Assembly: GCF_905480005.1 (NCBI RefSeq)
Contig: NZ_CAJQOO010000021.1
Coordinates: 1 to 39,227 of the forward strand
DNA length: 39,227 nucleotides
Direction: 5' to 3'
DNA from: an uncultured Maricaulis sp.
GTDB taxonomy: Bacteria > Pseudomonadota > Alphaproteobacteria > Caulobacterales > Maricaulaceae
The notes under the pieces are model-generated. The model worked only from the letters and a program-made list of their open reading frames with translations, was not told the origin of the DNA and searched no databases. The position numbers and the translations under genes were made by a program. Position 1 is the stretch's first letter. Every line of letters begins with the position of its first letter. Positions 17,202 to 26,616 of this stretch are shown piece after piece.

Positions 17202-18431
17202 ATGGCTGAGAGTCCGCTGACGGCCCTGTTCGCACTCCTCTCGCTGGCACTTGTCTCCGCGCCCGCCTATGCCGCTCAGTCCACCGAGCCCGAAGCCTGG
17301 GCCCACCTGCCGGAACCGGTGACCAATAATGCCGTCGCAGGCGTCGAACTGGATGGCCGCCTGATGGCCTATTCCTTCGCTGGCCTGCATGAAGGCAAGA
17401 CCTGGCGCGATGTGACGGCGGACGCCTATGCCTGCGACCTCGACGCCCGGACCTGCCGCGAGATTGGCGGCCTGCCCGACGGGGTCGGCCGCCTCGCCTC
17501 GGTCGCCGTGACGGTACGCGGGCAGATCTATGTCTTTGGCGGTTATACGGTGGCCGAGGATGGGTCGGAGCGCTCCACCCCCGAGGTCTGGCGCTTTGAT
17601 CCGGCGAGCGAAACCTATACCCACATCACCGACATGCCTGTCCCGGTCGACGACACCGTCGCCCTGCCGTTTCGTGACCGCTACATCTATCTCGTCAGCG
17701 GCTGGCACGACACGGACAATGTCGACCTGGTCCAGGTCTATGATGTCGAGGAAGACCACTGGTTCGAGGCGACGCCTTTCCCTGGCGCGCCGGTCTTCGG
17801 GCATGCGGGGGCGATCCACCCTGATGGACACATGCTGATTTGCGGTGGCACGGCGGTGGTTCCGCCCACGACCGAGGGAGGGCGCCGAAGCTTTGCCGCG
17901 ATCGATGATTGCTGGACAGGACAAGTGGCCGACAATCTCCACGCCATGGAATGGCAGCCCGCCCCGCCAATTCCTGGCGGCCCGTTCTATCGCGGCGCAG
18001 CCTTTGCGCGAGGACATCTGTGGATCTTCGTCGCCGCCACGGACAATGCCTATAACTATTCGGGCATGGGTTATGATGGTGTGCCGAGCGAGCCCCGCGG
18101 CGACGCCTCCGCGCTTTTGCCCGCCCTGCATAGCGCCGCCATGCGCTGCCCCGCCGGATCGCCGACACGCGCCCGCGACAGTCGCGCAGCACTTTGGTCG
18201 CAAACCAACTCTGCGCCGCTGAATGTCATGGATATACGCGGCATTGTCTCTGTCCGGACCCATGCCACACCCAGCGCCCCAACAACTGGCGCTGGCGGTG
18301 ATGTTTCACAGTTCATCCTGGGCGGGATGGGGCCTGACCAGACGGTCCTCGATATTGTCCGCAGACTGCCTGACACGCTGGCGGCGGACATCATGGCCAA
18401 TCCACGCCCGGTGTGCCCGTCGTCCGATTAA
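17202..18431 (+). CDS. Exported Kelch-repeat beta-propeller protein
   Basis: A 409-residue protein with a signal peptide (LTALFALLSLALVSAPAYAAQ) and Kelch blades: LASVAVTVRGQIYVFGGYT, DTVALPFRDRYIYLVSGWHD, GAIHPDGHMLICGG, and near the end FILGGMGPDQTVLD. Kelch propellers bind ligands or sugars, and some resemble sialic-acid mutarotases; no catalytic set is evident. Residues about 300-345 (ALLPALHSAAMRCPAGSPTRARDSRAAL) lack blade character and are unusual in composition. They could be a divergent insertion or two compensating frameshifts, though neither alternative frame reads clearly better. It is coupled to the creatininase gene. Confidence 0.78.
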   Translation: MAESPLTALFALLSLALVSAPAYAAQSTEPEAWAHLPEPVTNNAVAGVELDGRLMAYSFAGLHEGKTWRDVTADAYACDLDARTCREIGGLPDGVGRLASVAVTVRGQIYVFGGYTVAEDGSERSTPEVWRFDPASETYTHITDMPVPVDDTVALPFRDRYIYLVSGWHDTDNVDLVQVYDVEEDHWFEATPFPGAPVFGHAGAIHPDGHMLICGGTAVVPPTTEGGRRSFAAIDDCWTGQVADNLHAMEWQPAPPIPGGPFYRGAAFARGHLWIFVAATDNAYNYSGMGYDGVPSEPRGDASALLPALHSAAMRCPAGSPTRARDSRAALWSQTNSAPLNVMDIRGIVSVRTHATPSAPTTGAGGDVSQFILGGMGPDQTVLDIVRRLPDTLAADIMANPRPVCPSSD

Positions 18432-18519
18432 ACGCGCTGGTCTGTCGAGACCACGGCCAATGCACAGCTTCGATACGTGATGCGGCAATTGCGACCCATG
18501 GCAAGGCCTGGGCCTGCGG

Positions 18520-18855
18520 TCACGACGCCCGGATCTCCGACCCAACCAGTTCGACAGAGATCGCCATCAGACGATCCCCGGCCGCCGGACCGCCTGTGCA
18601 ATCGCCGCTCATAGCGTCAAAACTGGCACCATGGACCGAGCAGACCAGGGTCTCGCCCTTGTGCAACAGGCCGCGCCCATCGGGCAGGCAGAGCGGCAGG
18701 CCGGCATGCGGACAAAGATTGGTGAAGGCCGTAACGGTCTCGCCCCGGCGGACCAGCACGACTGCCCCGCCTTCCCAATCGGACGCACGCGCTCCAGGAT
18801 CAGGCAGCTCGTCCAGCCGGCCCAACACGGTTCCCGGCGGCGGTTTGGGCCGCAT
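18520..18855 (-). CDS. Rieske [2Fe-2S] ferredoxin-like protein
   Basis: A 111-residue single-domain Rieske protein. The cluster ligands are in CPHAG (about residues 48-52) and CSVHG (about 72-76), giving the Cys-x-His and Cys-x2-His pairs. The preceding AFTNLC and following SFD are typical of soluble oxygenase-type Rieske ferredoxins such as NirD- or BphF-like proteins. It would carry electrons to a partner that is not in this window. Its ATG overlaps the TGA of the YciI gene by one base (TGATG), placing it last in the tsaD-gpsA-YciI-Rieske operon. The ATG at 18855 is fixed by this overlap. Confidence 0.88.
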   Translation of the reverse strand: MRPKPPPGTVLGRLDELPDPGARASDWEGGAVVLVRRGETVTAFTNLCPHAGLPLCLPDGRGLLHKGETLVCSVHGASFDAMSGDCTGGPAAGDRLMAISVELVGSEIRAS

Positions 18856-19148
18856 CAGCCGGCCTCCACCGGGGGATTGAAGACCCAGCGATAGGGCGCG
18901 ATCTCGACCTTTCCGAACAGACCGGCGGCCTGATAGGGATCGGTCGCCAGCCAGGCATCGAGGCCAGCCCGGTCCTCGGCCTCGATGATCAGCAATGAGC
19001 CCGCCATCTCGTCGGCATCATTGAGCCAGGGACCGGCCGCCTTCACCTTCCCGCCGGCGGCTGTCAGCCAGGCAATATGGGCGTCGCGATTGGCCATCCG
19101 GATATCGAGGGCACCGGCTTTGTCCCAGGTGTGAACCAGAAAAAGCAT
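18855..19148 (-). CDS. YciI-like (YCII domain) protein
   Basis: A 97-residue YCII-domain protein, the ferredoxin-like fold of YciI. The conserved His is in RDAHIAWL, and the signature Asp-Pro-Tyr (DPYQAAGLF) precedes the terminal strand IAPYRWVFN. The His-Asp pair suggests hydrolytic or dehalogenating chemistry by homology, but the family's physiological role is mostly unknown. The ATG at 19148 overlaps the gpsA stop as TGATG, so it is translationally coupled. A TTG one codon upstream is a poorer start. Confidence 0.85.
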   Translation of the reverse strand: MLFLVHTWDKAGALDIRMANRDAHIAWLTAAGGKVKAAGPWLNDADEMAGSLLIIEAEDRAGLDAWLATDPYQAAGLFGKVEIAPYRWVFNPPVEAG

Positions 19149-20149
19149 CAAGCCGTCTCCAGGGTGAAGGGGCGCGCGAGCAGGGTCTCGATGGCATCAT
19201 CCACGCTGGCCCGACCGGCGAGGATCTCGTTGACCGCTTCACAGATCGGCATTTCAACGCCATGGCGGCGCGCGAGCTCGACCACGGCCGGCGCACTGGC
19301 GACGCCTTCGGTAACTGCGCGGCGGCTGGCCATGATGTCATCCAGCGAAACACCCCGCCCCAGCGCCAGCCCGCAGGACATATTGCGCGATTGCGGTGAG
19401 GAGCAGGTCAGGACCAGGTCGCCCAGACCACAAAGGCCCGCCAGCGTCTCGCGCTGGGCGCCCAGCGCCAAAGCCAGCCGCGTCATCTCGGCAAAGCCGC
19501 GCGAGATCAGGGCCGCATGCGCCGACTTGCCCAGCCCCTTGCCTTCGGAAATCCCGCAACCAATGGCGAGCACATTCTTCACCGCGCCACCAATCTCCGC
19601 GCCGATCAGGTCTGTCGCGAGATAGGGTCGGAAACGCGGCGTGCCCAAGGCCTCGATAAGCTGATTGCCCACCGCCTCGTCGGCGCAGGCCAGCGTCACG
19701 GCGGTCGGCAGGCCCTGGGCTGTATCGATGGCGAAGCTTGGTCCCGACAGGACGGCCGGCAGTGCGGCGGGAATGGTCTCTTTCAACACCTGGGTCATCA
19801 TCGACAGGGAGGATTGCTCAATCCCCTTCGCACACAGAATGATTGGCAGACCCGGCCGCGCATAGGGCAGGAAAGCCTCCAGCACGCGCCGCAAATGCTG
19901 CGCGGGTGCGACAGCCAGGATCGCGTCGCAGGCATCGAGGTCAGAGATCGAGGTCGTGGCCTCGATGGCCTCGCTCAGCTTGACGTCCGGCAGATAGATC
20001 GTGTTCTCGTGCTTGGCGTTCACCGCATCGGTGACATCCTGCTCGAAGGACCACAGGGTCACGTCGCGCCCCGCCTTGGCCGCTGTCTGCGCCAGGGCTG
20101 TGCCCCAGGCGCCGGCGCCGATCACGCCGATGCTCTGATACTCACTCAT
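19148..20149 (-). CDS. gpsA: NAD(P)-dependent glycerol-3-phosphate dehydrogenase
   Basis: GpsA reduces dihydroxyacetone phosphate to sn-glycerol 3-phosphate, the backbone for membrane phospholipids. The 333-residue protein has the dinucleotide-binding [10 protein letters not shown] at 11-20, a GPSFA motif in the middle, and the catalytic-region [17 protein letters not shown]. Its start ATG overlaps the tsaD stop by ATGA (20146-20149), and its own stop overlaps the YciI start. The tsaD-gpsA pairing is common in alphaproteobacteria. Cytosolic. Confidence 0.96.
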   Translation of the reverse strand: MSEYQSIGVIGAGAWGTALAQTAAKAGRDVTLWSFEQDVTDAVNAKHENTIYLPDVKLSEAIEATTSISDLDACDAILAVAPAQHLRRVLEAFLPYARPGLPIILCAKGIEQSSLSMMTQVLKETIPAALPAVLSGPSFAIDTAQGLPTAVTLACADEAVGNQLIEALGTPRFRPYLATDLIGAEIGGAVKNVLAIGCGISEGKGLGKSAHAALISRGFAEMTRLALALGAQRETLAGLCGLGDLVLTCSSPQSRNMSCGLALGRGVSLDDIMASRRAVTEGVASAPAVVELARRHGVEMPICEAVNEILAGRASVDDAIETLLARPFTLETA

Positions 20150-21279
20150 GCCTTGGGTCCCTTTCGTCCGGAGCCGATAGCCGGGTCGGCCCTGGCCGAC
20201 ACCGCATCCAGTGGCCAGCGCGCCCGTGCCGGCGCATCAAGCCCGTCAATCTCGCCCCGCGCCAGCCTTTCCAGGCCGACCAGGGCAATCATGGCGGCAT
20301 TATCCGTACACCATTTCATCGGCGGCGCGATCAGGCGGAAGCCCGCCGTCTCCGCCTCGGCCTCGAGCGCCACGCGCACGGCCTTGTTGGCGGCTACCCC
20401 GCCGGCCACGACCAGCGACATCGGCCGCTCTATATCCGGGTAGCGCTCGGCGAACATCGCCAAGGCGCGGCGCGTCCGTCGGGCCAGGGCGCGCGCAATG
20501 GCCGCCTGCATGCTGGCGGACAGGTCCGCCTTGTCCTGATCGTTCGGCGCGTCCAACCGGTCCCAGATCTGGCGCGCGGCGGTCTTCAGGCCAGCAAAGG
20601 AGAAATCACAACCCGGCTTGCCTTTGAGCGGCACGGGCAGGTCGAACCGCGTCGCATCGCCACGCATCGCCATCCGCTCCAGCGCCGGTCCGCCCGGGAA
20701 ACCGAGCCCCATCACCTTGGCTGTCTTGTCAAAGGCCTCTCCGGCGGCGTCATCCAGGGTCGAACCGAGGCGGTGATAGACGCCGACATCCTCGGCGATC
20801 AGCAATTGGGTATGTCCGCCGGAGACCAGCAGGAGCAGATAGGGAAAGGCAAGTGGCTCGGAAATGCGGGGCGAGAGCGCGTGACCCTCCAGATGATTGA
20901 CCGCGATAAGCGGCTTGCCTGCGCCGAGCGCGAGCCCCTTGGCCGTCATCAGCGCCGCCATCACGCCGCCAATCAGGCCCGGTCCGGAGGTTGCGGCGAT
21001 ACCGTCGAGTTCCGCCACACCCATTCCAGCCTCAGCCAGGGCTTCGATGACCAGCCCATCCATCGCCTCGGCATGCGCCCGGGCGGCGATCTCGGGCACG
21101 ACACCGCCAAAGGGCGCGTGTGCCTCGGTCTGACCCAGCACGCGATCAGCCAGAACCTCGACTGTCCCGTCGGGCGCGCGGCGCAGGATGGCGGCGGCGG
21201 TCTCGTCGCAACTGGATTCCAGTCCGAGTACGGTCAGCGTGCGCGCTTGCGCTTTGGGGGAGGGGGGCGCTAAGTCCAT
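20146..21279 (-). CDS. tsaD: tRNA N6-threonylcarbamoyladenosine transferase TsaD
   Basis: TsaD transfers the threonylcarbamoyl group from its adenylate to A37 of ANN-decoding tRNAs, working with TsaB and TsaE. The 377-residue protein has the ASKHA-fold opening [13 protein letters not shown] and the metal-binding NHLEGH with His129 and His133. The phosphate-binding VSGGHTQL and the C-terminal CTDNAAMIA follow. It starts at ATG 21279, giving a 15-residue N-terminal extension before the core. It diverges from hemC across only 37 bp, an arrangement conserved in many alphaproteobacteria. It is the first gene of a four-gene overlapping operon. Confidence 0.96.
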   Translation of the reverse strand: MDLAPPSPKAQARTLTVLGLESSCDETAAAILRRAPDGTVEVLADRVLGQTEAHAPFGGVVPEIAARAHAEAMDGLVIEALAEAGMGVAELDGIAATSGPGLIGGVMAALMTAKGLALGAGKPLIAVNHLEGHALSPRISEPLAFPYLLLLVSGGHTQLLIAEDVGVYHRLGSTLDDAAGEAFDKTAKVMGLGFPGGPALERMAMRGDATRFDLPVPLKGKPGCDFSFAGLKTAARQIWDRLDAPNDQDKADLSASMQAAIARALARRTRRALAMFAERYPDIERPMSLVVAGGVAANKAVRVALEAEAETAGFRLIAPPMKWCTDNAAMIALVGLERLARGEIDGLDAPARARWPLDAVSARADPAIGSGRKGPKA

Positions 21280-21316
21280 GACTGTCCACTAGCCCCAAGA
21301 CCGGGATGATTGCAAC

Positions 21317-22282
21317 GTGAAGCCGCCGTCCAGACCGCTCTCCATCGCCACCCGCCGCTCCCCGCTCGCCCTGGTCCAGGCGCATGATGTGCAGGCCCGT
21401 CTGGCCGCCCAGTGCGGGCTGACCGGCACTGAAGCGGACGCCTTTTTCCCCATTCTCGGCCTGGTTTCCACCGGCGACCGGATACAGGACCGCACCTTGA
21501 TCGAGGCGGGCGGAAAAGGCCTTTTCACCAAGGAAATCGATGAAGCCCAGCTGGACGGGCGCGCCGCCTTCGCCGTGCACTCGATGAAAGATGTCCCGAC
21601 CGTCCTGCCCGACGGGCTTGTGCTGGGCGCCCTGCTGGAGCGCGAGGATCCACGGGACATGCTGATCGCCCGGGGTGGTGAAACGCGGCTGGCGGACCTG
21701 CCCGAAGGCGTCACCATCGGCACGGCCAGCCTGCGCCGTCAGGCCCAGCTCCTCCACAAGCGTCCGGACCTCAAAGTCATACCCCTGCGCGGCAATGTCG
21801 ATACGCGTCTGGGCAAGCTCGCCGAGGGCGAGATCTACGCCACCTTCCTGGCCCGGGCCGGCCTCAACCGGCTCGGCCGCGAGGAAGCACGCCGTGATCC
21901 GCTGGACCCGTCCGATATGTTGCCAGCCTGCGCCCAGGGCGCGGTTGGCGTCACCATTCGACCGGATGATGATGAGGCCGCAGCGCATCTGGTCGGCCTG
22001 CATCACAGCGCGACCGAGATCGCCGTCACCGCGGAGCGGGCCTTCCTCGCCGAGCTCGACGGGTCTTGCCGGACGCCGATTGCGGCCCTTGTGAATAAGG
22101 TATCCATGGACTTCATCGGGGAAGTTTTGACTCCTGATGGCAAGCAATGCTGGCGAAAGCAGATTCGATTCGACATGACGACCGCCACTTCCGATAGCGC
22201 CCGTAATTCCGGCGAGGCCCTGGGCCGCGCTGTACGCGATGCTGCCGGTGATGGCCTCGCCGCGGCCCTGGTGACCGCATGA
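21317..22282 (+). CDS. hemC: Porphobilinogen deaminase (hydroxymethylbilane synthase)
   Basis: HemC joins four porphobilinogen molecules into hydroxymethylbilane for haem and other tetrapyrroles. The 321-residue protein shows IATRRSPLALVQ at the N-terminus, FTKEID, VHSMKDVP, ASLRRQAQL and RGNVDTRL. Cys251 in ELDGSCRTPIAA anchors the dipyrromethane cofactor. The start is GTG at 21317; the nearby upstream ATG is out of frame and stops at once. Its stop overlaps the hemD start (ATGA). Its promoter must lie in the 37-bp gap shared with tsaD, or inside tsaD. Confidence 0.96.
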   Translation: MKPPSRPLSIATRRSPLALVQAHDVQARLAAQCGLTGTEADAFFPILGLVSTGDRIQDRTLIEAGGKGLFTKEIDEAQLDGRAAFAVHSMKDVPTVLPDGLVLGALLEREDPRDMLIARGGETRLADLPEGVTIGTASLRRQAQLLHKRPDLKVIPLRGNVDTRLGKLAEGEIYATFLARAGLNRLGREEARRDPLDPSDMLPACAQGAVGVTIRPDDDEAAAHLVGLHHSATEIAVTAERAFLAELDGSCRTPIAALVNKVSMDFIGEVLTPDGKQCWRKQIRFDMTTATSDSARNSGEALGRAVRDAAGDGLAAALVTA

Positions 22283-23016
22283 CGGTTCTGGTCACACGCG
22301 GCTGGCCGGGTGCGGAACGCACCGCTTCCGGGCTGAGACGCCTGGGGATCGACCCCATCATCTCGCCCGTCCTCGACATCAATTTTCGCGCCCGCATCGA
22401 TGCCAGTCTGGATGACGTGCAGGCCCTGGTTTTCACATCCGCGAACGGTGTCCGGGCCTGGGGGCCGAGGCGCCCCGAACGCGATCTTCCCGTCTATGCA
22501 GTCGCAGATGCAACGGCCCAGGCCGCGCGCGATATCGGGTTCAAGAAGGTCCACTCGGCCGGCGGCGATGTCACCTCGCTGGCCACTCTGATCCGGCGCA
22601 AGGTCAAGCCCGACAAGGGCAGCCTTCTTCATATACGCGGCATCCATGTCTCCGGCGATCTTTCCGGCGCGCTCAAGCCGGATGACTACAAGATCCGCGA
22701 TGCCATCGGATATGGTGCCGTCGCGGTCGATGCCCTGGGAGAGGAAGCCATCGCCGCCATTGTATCCGGCGCGCCGGTCTCGGTTCTGATCCATTCGGCC
22801 CGCGGCGCGAAGACCTTTCTCGATCTGCTCCGCAAATTCGGACTTCACCACTGGCTTGGCTCCGTCACGGCGCTCGGCATTTCCGCCAATGCGCTGCAAC
22901 CGCTCGACGGGGCCGGCTTCGGCGCGCTGATTGCAGCCTCCGCTCCCAATGAGGACGCGCTGCTTGCGCTTCTGGATGATTCATCGGAACTGGCCTCGGC
23001 AGGCCACGCGTCCTAA
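22279..23016 (+). CDS. hemD: Uroporphyrinogen-III synthase
   Basis: HemD cyclises hydroxymethylbilane while inverting ring D, giving uroporphyrinogen III. The 245-residue protein has the expected two-lobed HEM4 layout: the N-terminus VLVTRGWPGAERTASGLRRLG, VFTSANGVRAW in lobe one, and VLIHSARGAKTFLDLL and ALGISANAL in lobe two. Sequence is poorly conserved in this family, but position directly after hemC with an ATGA overlap settles the call. Cytosolic. It is followed after 33 bases by the Mic60 gene. Confidence 0.93.
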   Translation: MTVLVTRGWPGAERTASGLRRLGIDPIISPVLDINFRARIDASLDDVQALVFTSANGVRAWGPRRPERDLPVYAVADATAQAARDIGFKKVHSAGGDVTSLATLIRRKVKPDKGSLLHIRGIHVSGDLSGALKPDDYKIRDAIGYGAVAVDALGEEAIAAIVSGAPVSVLIHSARGAKTFLDLLRKFGLHHWLGSVTALGISANALQPLDGAGFGALIAASAPNEDALLALLDDSSELASAGHAS

Positions 23017-23049
23017 GCTGACGCAAATTCGCGCGAATCATGGGCCGTC

Positions 23050-24354
23050 ATGGCTGATCCCAACGAAACTCTCGATCCCGAACCCGTCGATGCCGAGTTC
23101 GAGCCGGCTGACGACAGCCGCCCGACCACCAAGCCTGCCCGCAGCGGCGGCGGGGGGCTCGGCCTTGTGCTCGTTTTCCTGCTGGCCAGCATTGCCGGCG
23201 GCGCCATCGGCTTCGCCGCGTCACGCTATGTGCCGGCTGCCGAGACGCCGGATACGGGCGCGGCCGCCGAGCGGGCGGCCCTGACCAGCGAGATCACAGG
23301 TCTGGAGACCCGGCTGGCCGCGCTTGAAGCCGAAGATCCGGCAGCGGCATTCACGGACCAGTTCTCGGCGCTCGAGCAACGCCTGGCCGAGCTGGAGACG
23401 GCCCCGCCTGCCAGTCCGGGCGGCGCGTCTGTGGACCTGTCCGACATCGAGGCCCGACTGGGCCAGTTGGAGAGCGCCGCGGCGCAGCCGGCAGACTCCG
23501 CCGCGCCGTTTGATCCGAGCGCGCTTGAGTCCCGGCTTGCGACGCTCGAGACGGCGCAATCCCTGACCGATGCCCGCGCCCAACAGGCGCTCGAGGCGAG
23601 CCAATCCTCAACGAGCAGTCCCGGGGTCGATCCACAGATCCTGCAAGCGCTCACAGATCGTATCATTGCCGTCGAAGCCTCAATGGACACGCTGTCCGCA
23701 CCGGCACAATCAGACCCGGCGATTGCACAATTGCGCCAGGACCTGCTCAGCCTCCAGACTGAACTCGCCACTGTCAGGACCGTTGCTGAAGGCGCCCGCG
23801 ACCAGGCCCGGACCGCCTCCGAGACAGCGGCCACTCCGGCCGATACCGGTCAGGCGTCACGCCAGTTGGCGGCGCGCGCTCTGGCGCTGACAGCCCTGCG
23901 CGAAATCGCCCGCACCCGTGACGGGTTTGAGGCCGAACGCGCGGCGCTGGCCCGGCTCTGGCGCGGTCAGCCGGACCTTGCCTCCATGGCCGATTATTCC
24001 CGCGCCGGCGTGCCGACAATTGGCGAGCTTGCCACCCTCTTCCCGGGCGAGGCCATTCGCGAGGCCGCGGGCCCGGGGCGGGTCTTTTTCGGCCTGATCG
24101 AAGTTCGCCGCACCGATGGCAATGACGATGAGACGGGTCCGTTGGCGATGACCGCCCTGGCCGAAAGACGCCTGGCAGAGAACGACCTTGTCGGGGCCGT
24201 GACGATTGCCGAGCGCCTCGAGGGTGACGCCCTCGAGACGGTTCGTGACTGGTTGTTCCAGGCACGTGCGCGCCTCGATCTGGATGAACGCCTGCAATCG
24301 CTGCGTGATGCCCTGGCAGCCGAGGCCGCCGAGCAGGGAAGCGACCCGACATGA
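23050..24354 (+). CDS. Mic60/mitofilin-family inner membrane protein
   Basis: A 434-residue alphaproteobacterial homologue of mitochondrial Mic60, which shapes cristae junctions; bacterial members are linked to intracytoplasmic membranes and outer-membrane contacts. An acidic, proline-rich N-terminus (1-34) precedes one TM helix (GLGLVLVFLLASIAGGAIGF, about 36-56) and a long coiled-coil region. That region contains four copies of a LExRLAxLE-type motif (near 84, 107, 134, 162). The C-terminal mitofilin signature is helical (RRLAENDLVGAVTIAERLEGD, about 378 onward). It sits between hemD and the HemY-like gene, the placement known for this family, and overlaps the latter by ATGA. Function is inferred from family and context. 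Confidence 0.88.
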   Translation: MADPNETLDPEPVDAEFEPADDSRPTTKPARSGGGGLGLVLVFLLASIAGGAIGFAASRYVPAAETPDTGAAAERAALTSEITGLETRLAALEAEDPAAAFTDQFSALEQRLAELETAPPASPGGASVDLSDIEARLGQLESAAAQPADSAAPFDPSALESRLATLETAQSLTDARAQQALEASQSSTSSPGVDPQILQALTDRIIAVEASMDTLSAPAQSDPAIAQLRQDLLSLQTELATVRTVAEGARDQARTASETAATPADTGQASRQLAARALALTALREIARTRDGFEAERAALARLWRGQPDLASMADYSRAGVPTIGELATLFPGEAIREAAGPGRVFFGLIEVRRTDGNDDETGPLAMTALAERRLAENDLVGAVTIAERLEGDALETVRDWLFQARARLDLDERLQSLRDALAAEAAEQGSDPT

Positions 24355-25808
24355 TCCGCCTCATCCTGGCTGTCACTTTCGCCCTTCTCACAGCGGCCCT
24401 GGGCGCCTTTCTGGCGCTCAATCCCGGTCGGGCGAGTTTCGAATTCCTCGGCGTCCAGACCGAAATGCCCTTCGTGGTCGCCGCCGGCGGGGTGATCCTG
24501 TTCGCCTTTCTCATGCTGGTCATCTGGTGGGGGATTTATCTGTTGTGGACGTCACCGGACAAGGTGAAGGGCTTCATGGGCCGACGTCGGCGCGAGCAGG
24601 GTTATGACGCGCTGGAAAAGGCGCTGATCGCCTCTGCTGCCGGGGATGGTGAAGCCGCTGTGCGCCAGGCTGCGCGGGCCGATGCCCTGCTGGACCGTCC
24701 CGCACTTTCGCGCCTGCTGGCCGCTCGCGCCGCCGAGGCCGCGGGCAATCTGGATGGCGCCCAGACCCATTATGAAGCCCTGCTGGACGATCAGCGTACC
24801 CGCGTGGTGGCGCGACGCGGCCTGGCTCAATTGTCGCTTGAGCGCGGCGATCATGGCGCCACGATCGATCATGCCACGGACGCCTTCCAACATGCCAAGG
24901 GCGCGCTTTGGGCCTTTGATTCCCTGTTCGATGCCCAGGTCGCCAAGGGCCGCTGGCAGGATGCCCTGACCACGCTGACCGAGGGCGAGCGGCGCAAGCA
25001 TCTGGCGCCGGATACAGCCCGCCGCCGCCGCGCTGTCCTGCTGACCGCGGCAGCGCTCGAGACTGAAGGCAGCGATGCCGAGAGCGCGCGCGACCTTGCC
25101 GTCGCCGCGCACAAGGCTGCCCCGGGTTTCGCACCGGCAGCCGCCCTCGCGGCGCGGCTGCTCGCCGATGGCCGCCGCCACAAGCGCGCCTCGGAAGTTC
25201 TGGAATCCGCCTGGGCTGCCGCGCCACATCCGGCCCTGGCCCGGGCCTTCCAGGATTTGCGGAAGTCGGATACCAAGACCAGGCGCCTTGAGCGTCTCAA
25301 GACGCTGGCCGCCCTCAATCCGGAACATCGCGAAAGCCGCCTCATCCTGATCCAGACCGCGCTGGAAGAGGGCGATGCCCCCGCCGCCCGCGCCTTGCTG
25401 GATCCGATGCTGGACGAAGCCACGCCCTCCTCGCGCCTGTGCGCCCTGGCCGCCCGACTGGCGCGGCTTGACGGCAAGGACGAGCTCGCCCGGCGCTGGA
25501 TGACGCGCGCCTCCCATGCCGGCGCCGATGCCGACTGGTCCGACATTGATCCGGAGGGGCGCCTCTTTGCCTACACGCCGGATGACTGGAAGCGGATGGT
25601 CTATGTCTTTGGTGACGAGAACCGTCTTACCCATCCGCGCTATGAGCGCTACGAGCGGGCGGCCGGTGCGGTGCCGGAAACGGCGCTCCTGGACTCCCCG
25701 CGCCCGGTCAAGGCGGCCAGCTCGCGGTCGTCACGCTTTGTCGACGCTCCGCCGCGCATGCCCGATGACCCCGGCGTCCCGGATGAGGATGACGAGGCCT
25801 CGGCATGA
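24351..25808 (+). CDS. HemY N-terminal domain / TPR membrane protein
   Basis: A 485-residue protein like the HemY of gammaproteobacterial hemCDXY operons; it is not the Bacillus protoporphyrinogen oxidase that shares the name. Two TM helices lie at about 3-22 and 42-66 (GGVILFAFLMLVIWWGIYLL), followed by the conserved RRRREQGYDALEKALIA. A long tetratricopeptide array fills 90-400. The C-terminal tail is proline- and acid-rich. Its role in haem synthesis is unproven; scaffolding at the inner membrane is likely. ATGA overlaps join it to both the Mic60 gene and the kinase gene. Confidence 0.88.
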   Translation: MIRLILAVTFALLTAALGAFLALNPGRASFEFLGVQTEMPFVVAAGGVILFAFLMLVIWWGIYLLWTSPDKVKGFMGRRRREQGYDALEKALIASAAGDGEAAVRQAARADALLDRPALSRLLAARAAEAAGNLDGAQTHYEALLDDQRTRVVARRGLAQLSLERGDHGATIDHATDAFQHAKGALWAFDSLFDAQVAKGRWQDALTTLTEGERRKHLAPDTARRRRAVLLTAAALETEGSDAESARDLAVAAHKAAPGFAPAAALAARLLADGRRHKRASEVLESAWAAAPHPALARAFQDLRKSDTKTRRLERLKTLAALNPEHRESRLILIQTALEEGDAPAARALLDPMLDEATPSSRLCALAARLARLDGKDELARRWMTRASHAGADADWSDIDPEGRLFAYTPDDWKRMVYVFGDENRLTHPRYERYERAAGAVPETALLDSPRPVKAASSRSSRFVDAPPRMPDDPGVPDEDDEASA

Positions 25809-26449
25809 CAGGGCGTGATGCGACCGGCGACGACGTGACCCTGGTCGCGATCGTCGGCGGCTCCGCCTCTGGCAAGACGCGGCTGGCCTATGCCATCGCG
25901 GACGCCATACCGGGAGCCTATGTCATCAAGGAAGATGACTATTATCTGGACGCGACCCTGCTGGATGATTTCGACCCGTCGACCTTCAATTTCGATGAAC
26001 CGGCCTCGAAGGAACACGCCCGTCTGATTGCCGATCTCAAATCCCTCAAGGCCGGGCAAAGTGTCGATATTCCCCAATATGATTTTGCCACCCACAGCCG
26101 CCACGCCGAGACGCTGCATTGCCAACCGGCGCGCGCGATCATCGTTGAAGGTCTGCACGCCGTCGCAAGCCCGGGCCTGGCCGCCCTTTTCGATCTGATT
26201 GTCTACGTCTCGGCCACCCGACCCGTCCGCTTCGAGCGCCGTCTCAAGCGCGATGTCGCCGAGCGCGGGCGCACTCCGGAGTCCGTGCGACACCAGTTCG
26301 ACACCATCGTGGAACCGATGCACACACAGCATGTCGAACCCCAGAAACCGCTGGCCGACCTGATCATCACCAATATGGGTCCGCCGGATTTCGAAGGCAT
26401 GGCCAAGCCTGTTCTGGAATGCTTGCGCACACGCGTTTCAAACGGCTGA
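25805..26449 (+). CDS. udk: Uridine kinase-like P-loop kinase
   Basis: A 214-residue kinase of the uridine kinase/phosphoribulokinase family, which phosphorylates uridine or cytidine in pyrimidine salvage. Walker A is GGSASGKT at 18-25. EDDYYLDATL, the nucleoside-pocket IPQYDFATHSR and IIVEGLHAV also match uridine kinases. It is a little divergent from E. coli Udk, so another small-molecule acceptor is possible. It overlaps the HemY-like gene by ATGA and closes the operon. Cytosolic. Confidence 0.8.
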   Translation: MTGRDATGDDVTLVAIVGGSASGKTRLAYAIADAIPGAYVIKEDDYYLDATLLDDFDPSTFNFDEPASKEHARLIADLKSLKAGQSVDIPQYDFATHSRHAETLHCQPARAIIVEGLHAVASPGLAALFDLIVYVSATRPVRFERRLKRDVAERGRTPESVRHQFDTIVEPMHTQHVEPQKPLADLIITNMGPPDFEGMAKPVLECLRTRVSNG

Positions 26450-26469
26450 TTTTTGCCCTGATGAAGGGC

Positions 26470-26498
26470 TTGCCGACTTCCTCGTTCGCGGGTAGTTT
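26470..26498 (+). promoter_or_regulatory. Candidate tRNA-Thr promoter
   Basis: TTGCCG (26470-26475) and TAGTTT (26493-26498) are separated by 17 bases, predicting a start about 35 bases before the tRNA. The shape matches the TTGACA-N17-TAGGTG pair before tRNA-Ala later in the window. Both boxes are imperfect. Confidence 0.35.
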
Positions 26499-26540
26499 CC
26501 GGCGCCTTCGGACCGGTCACGGAACGAAGCCCGTAAATGG

Positions 26541-26616
<76 letters not shown>

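Noticed and set aside
26455-26469. GCCCT/AGGGC hairpin after the uridine kinase gene
   Set aside because: The T-run precedes the stem instead of following it, so it is not an intrinsic terminator for that gene.
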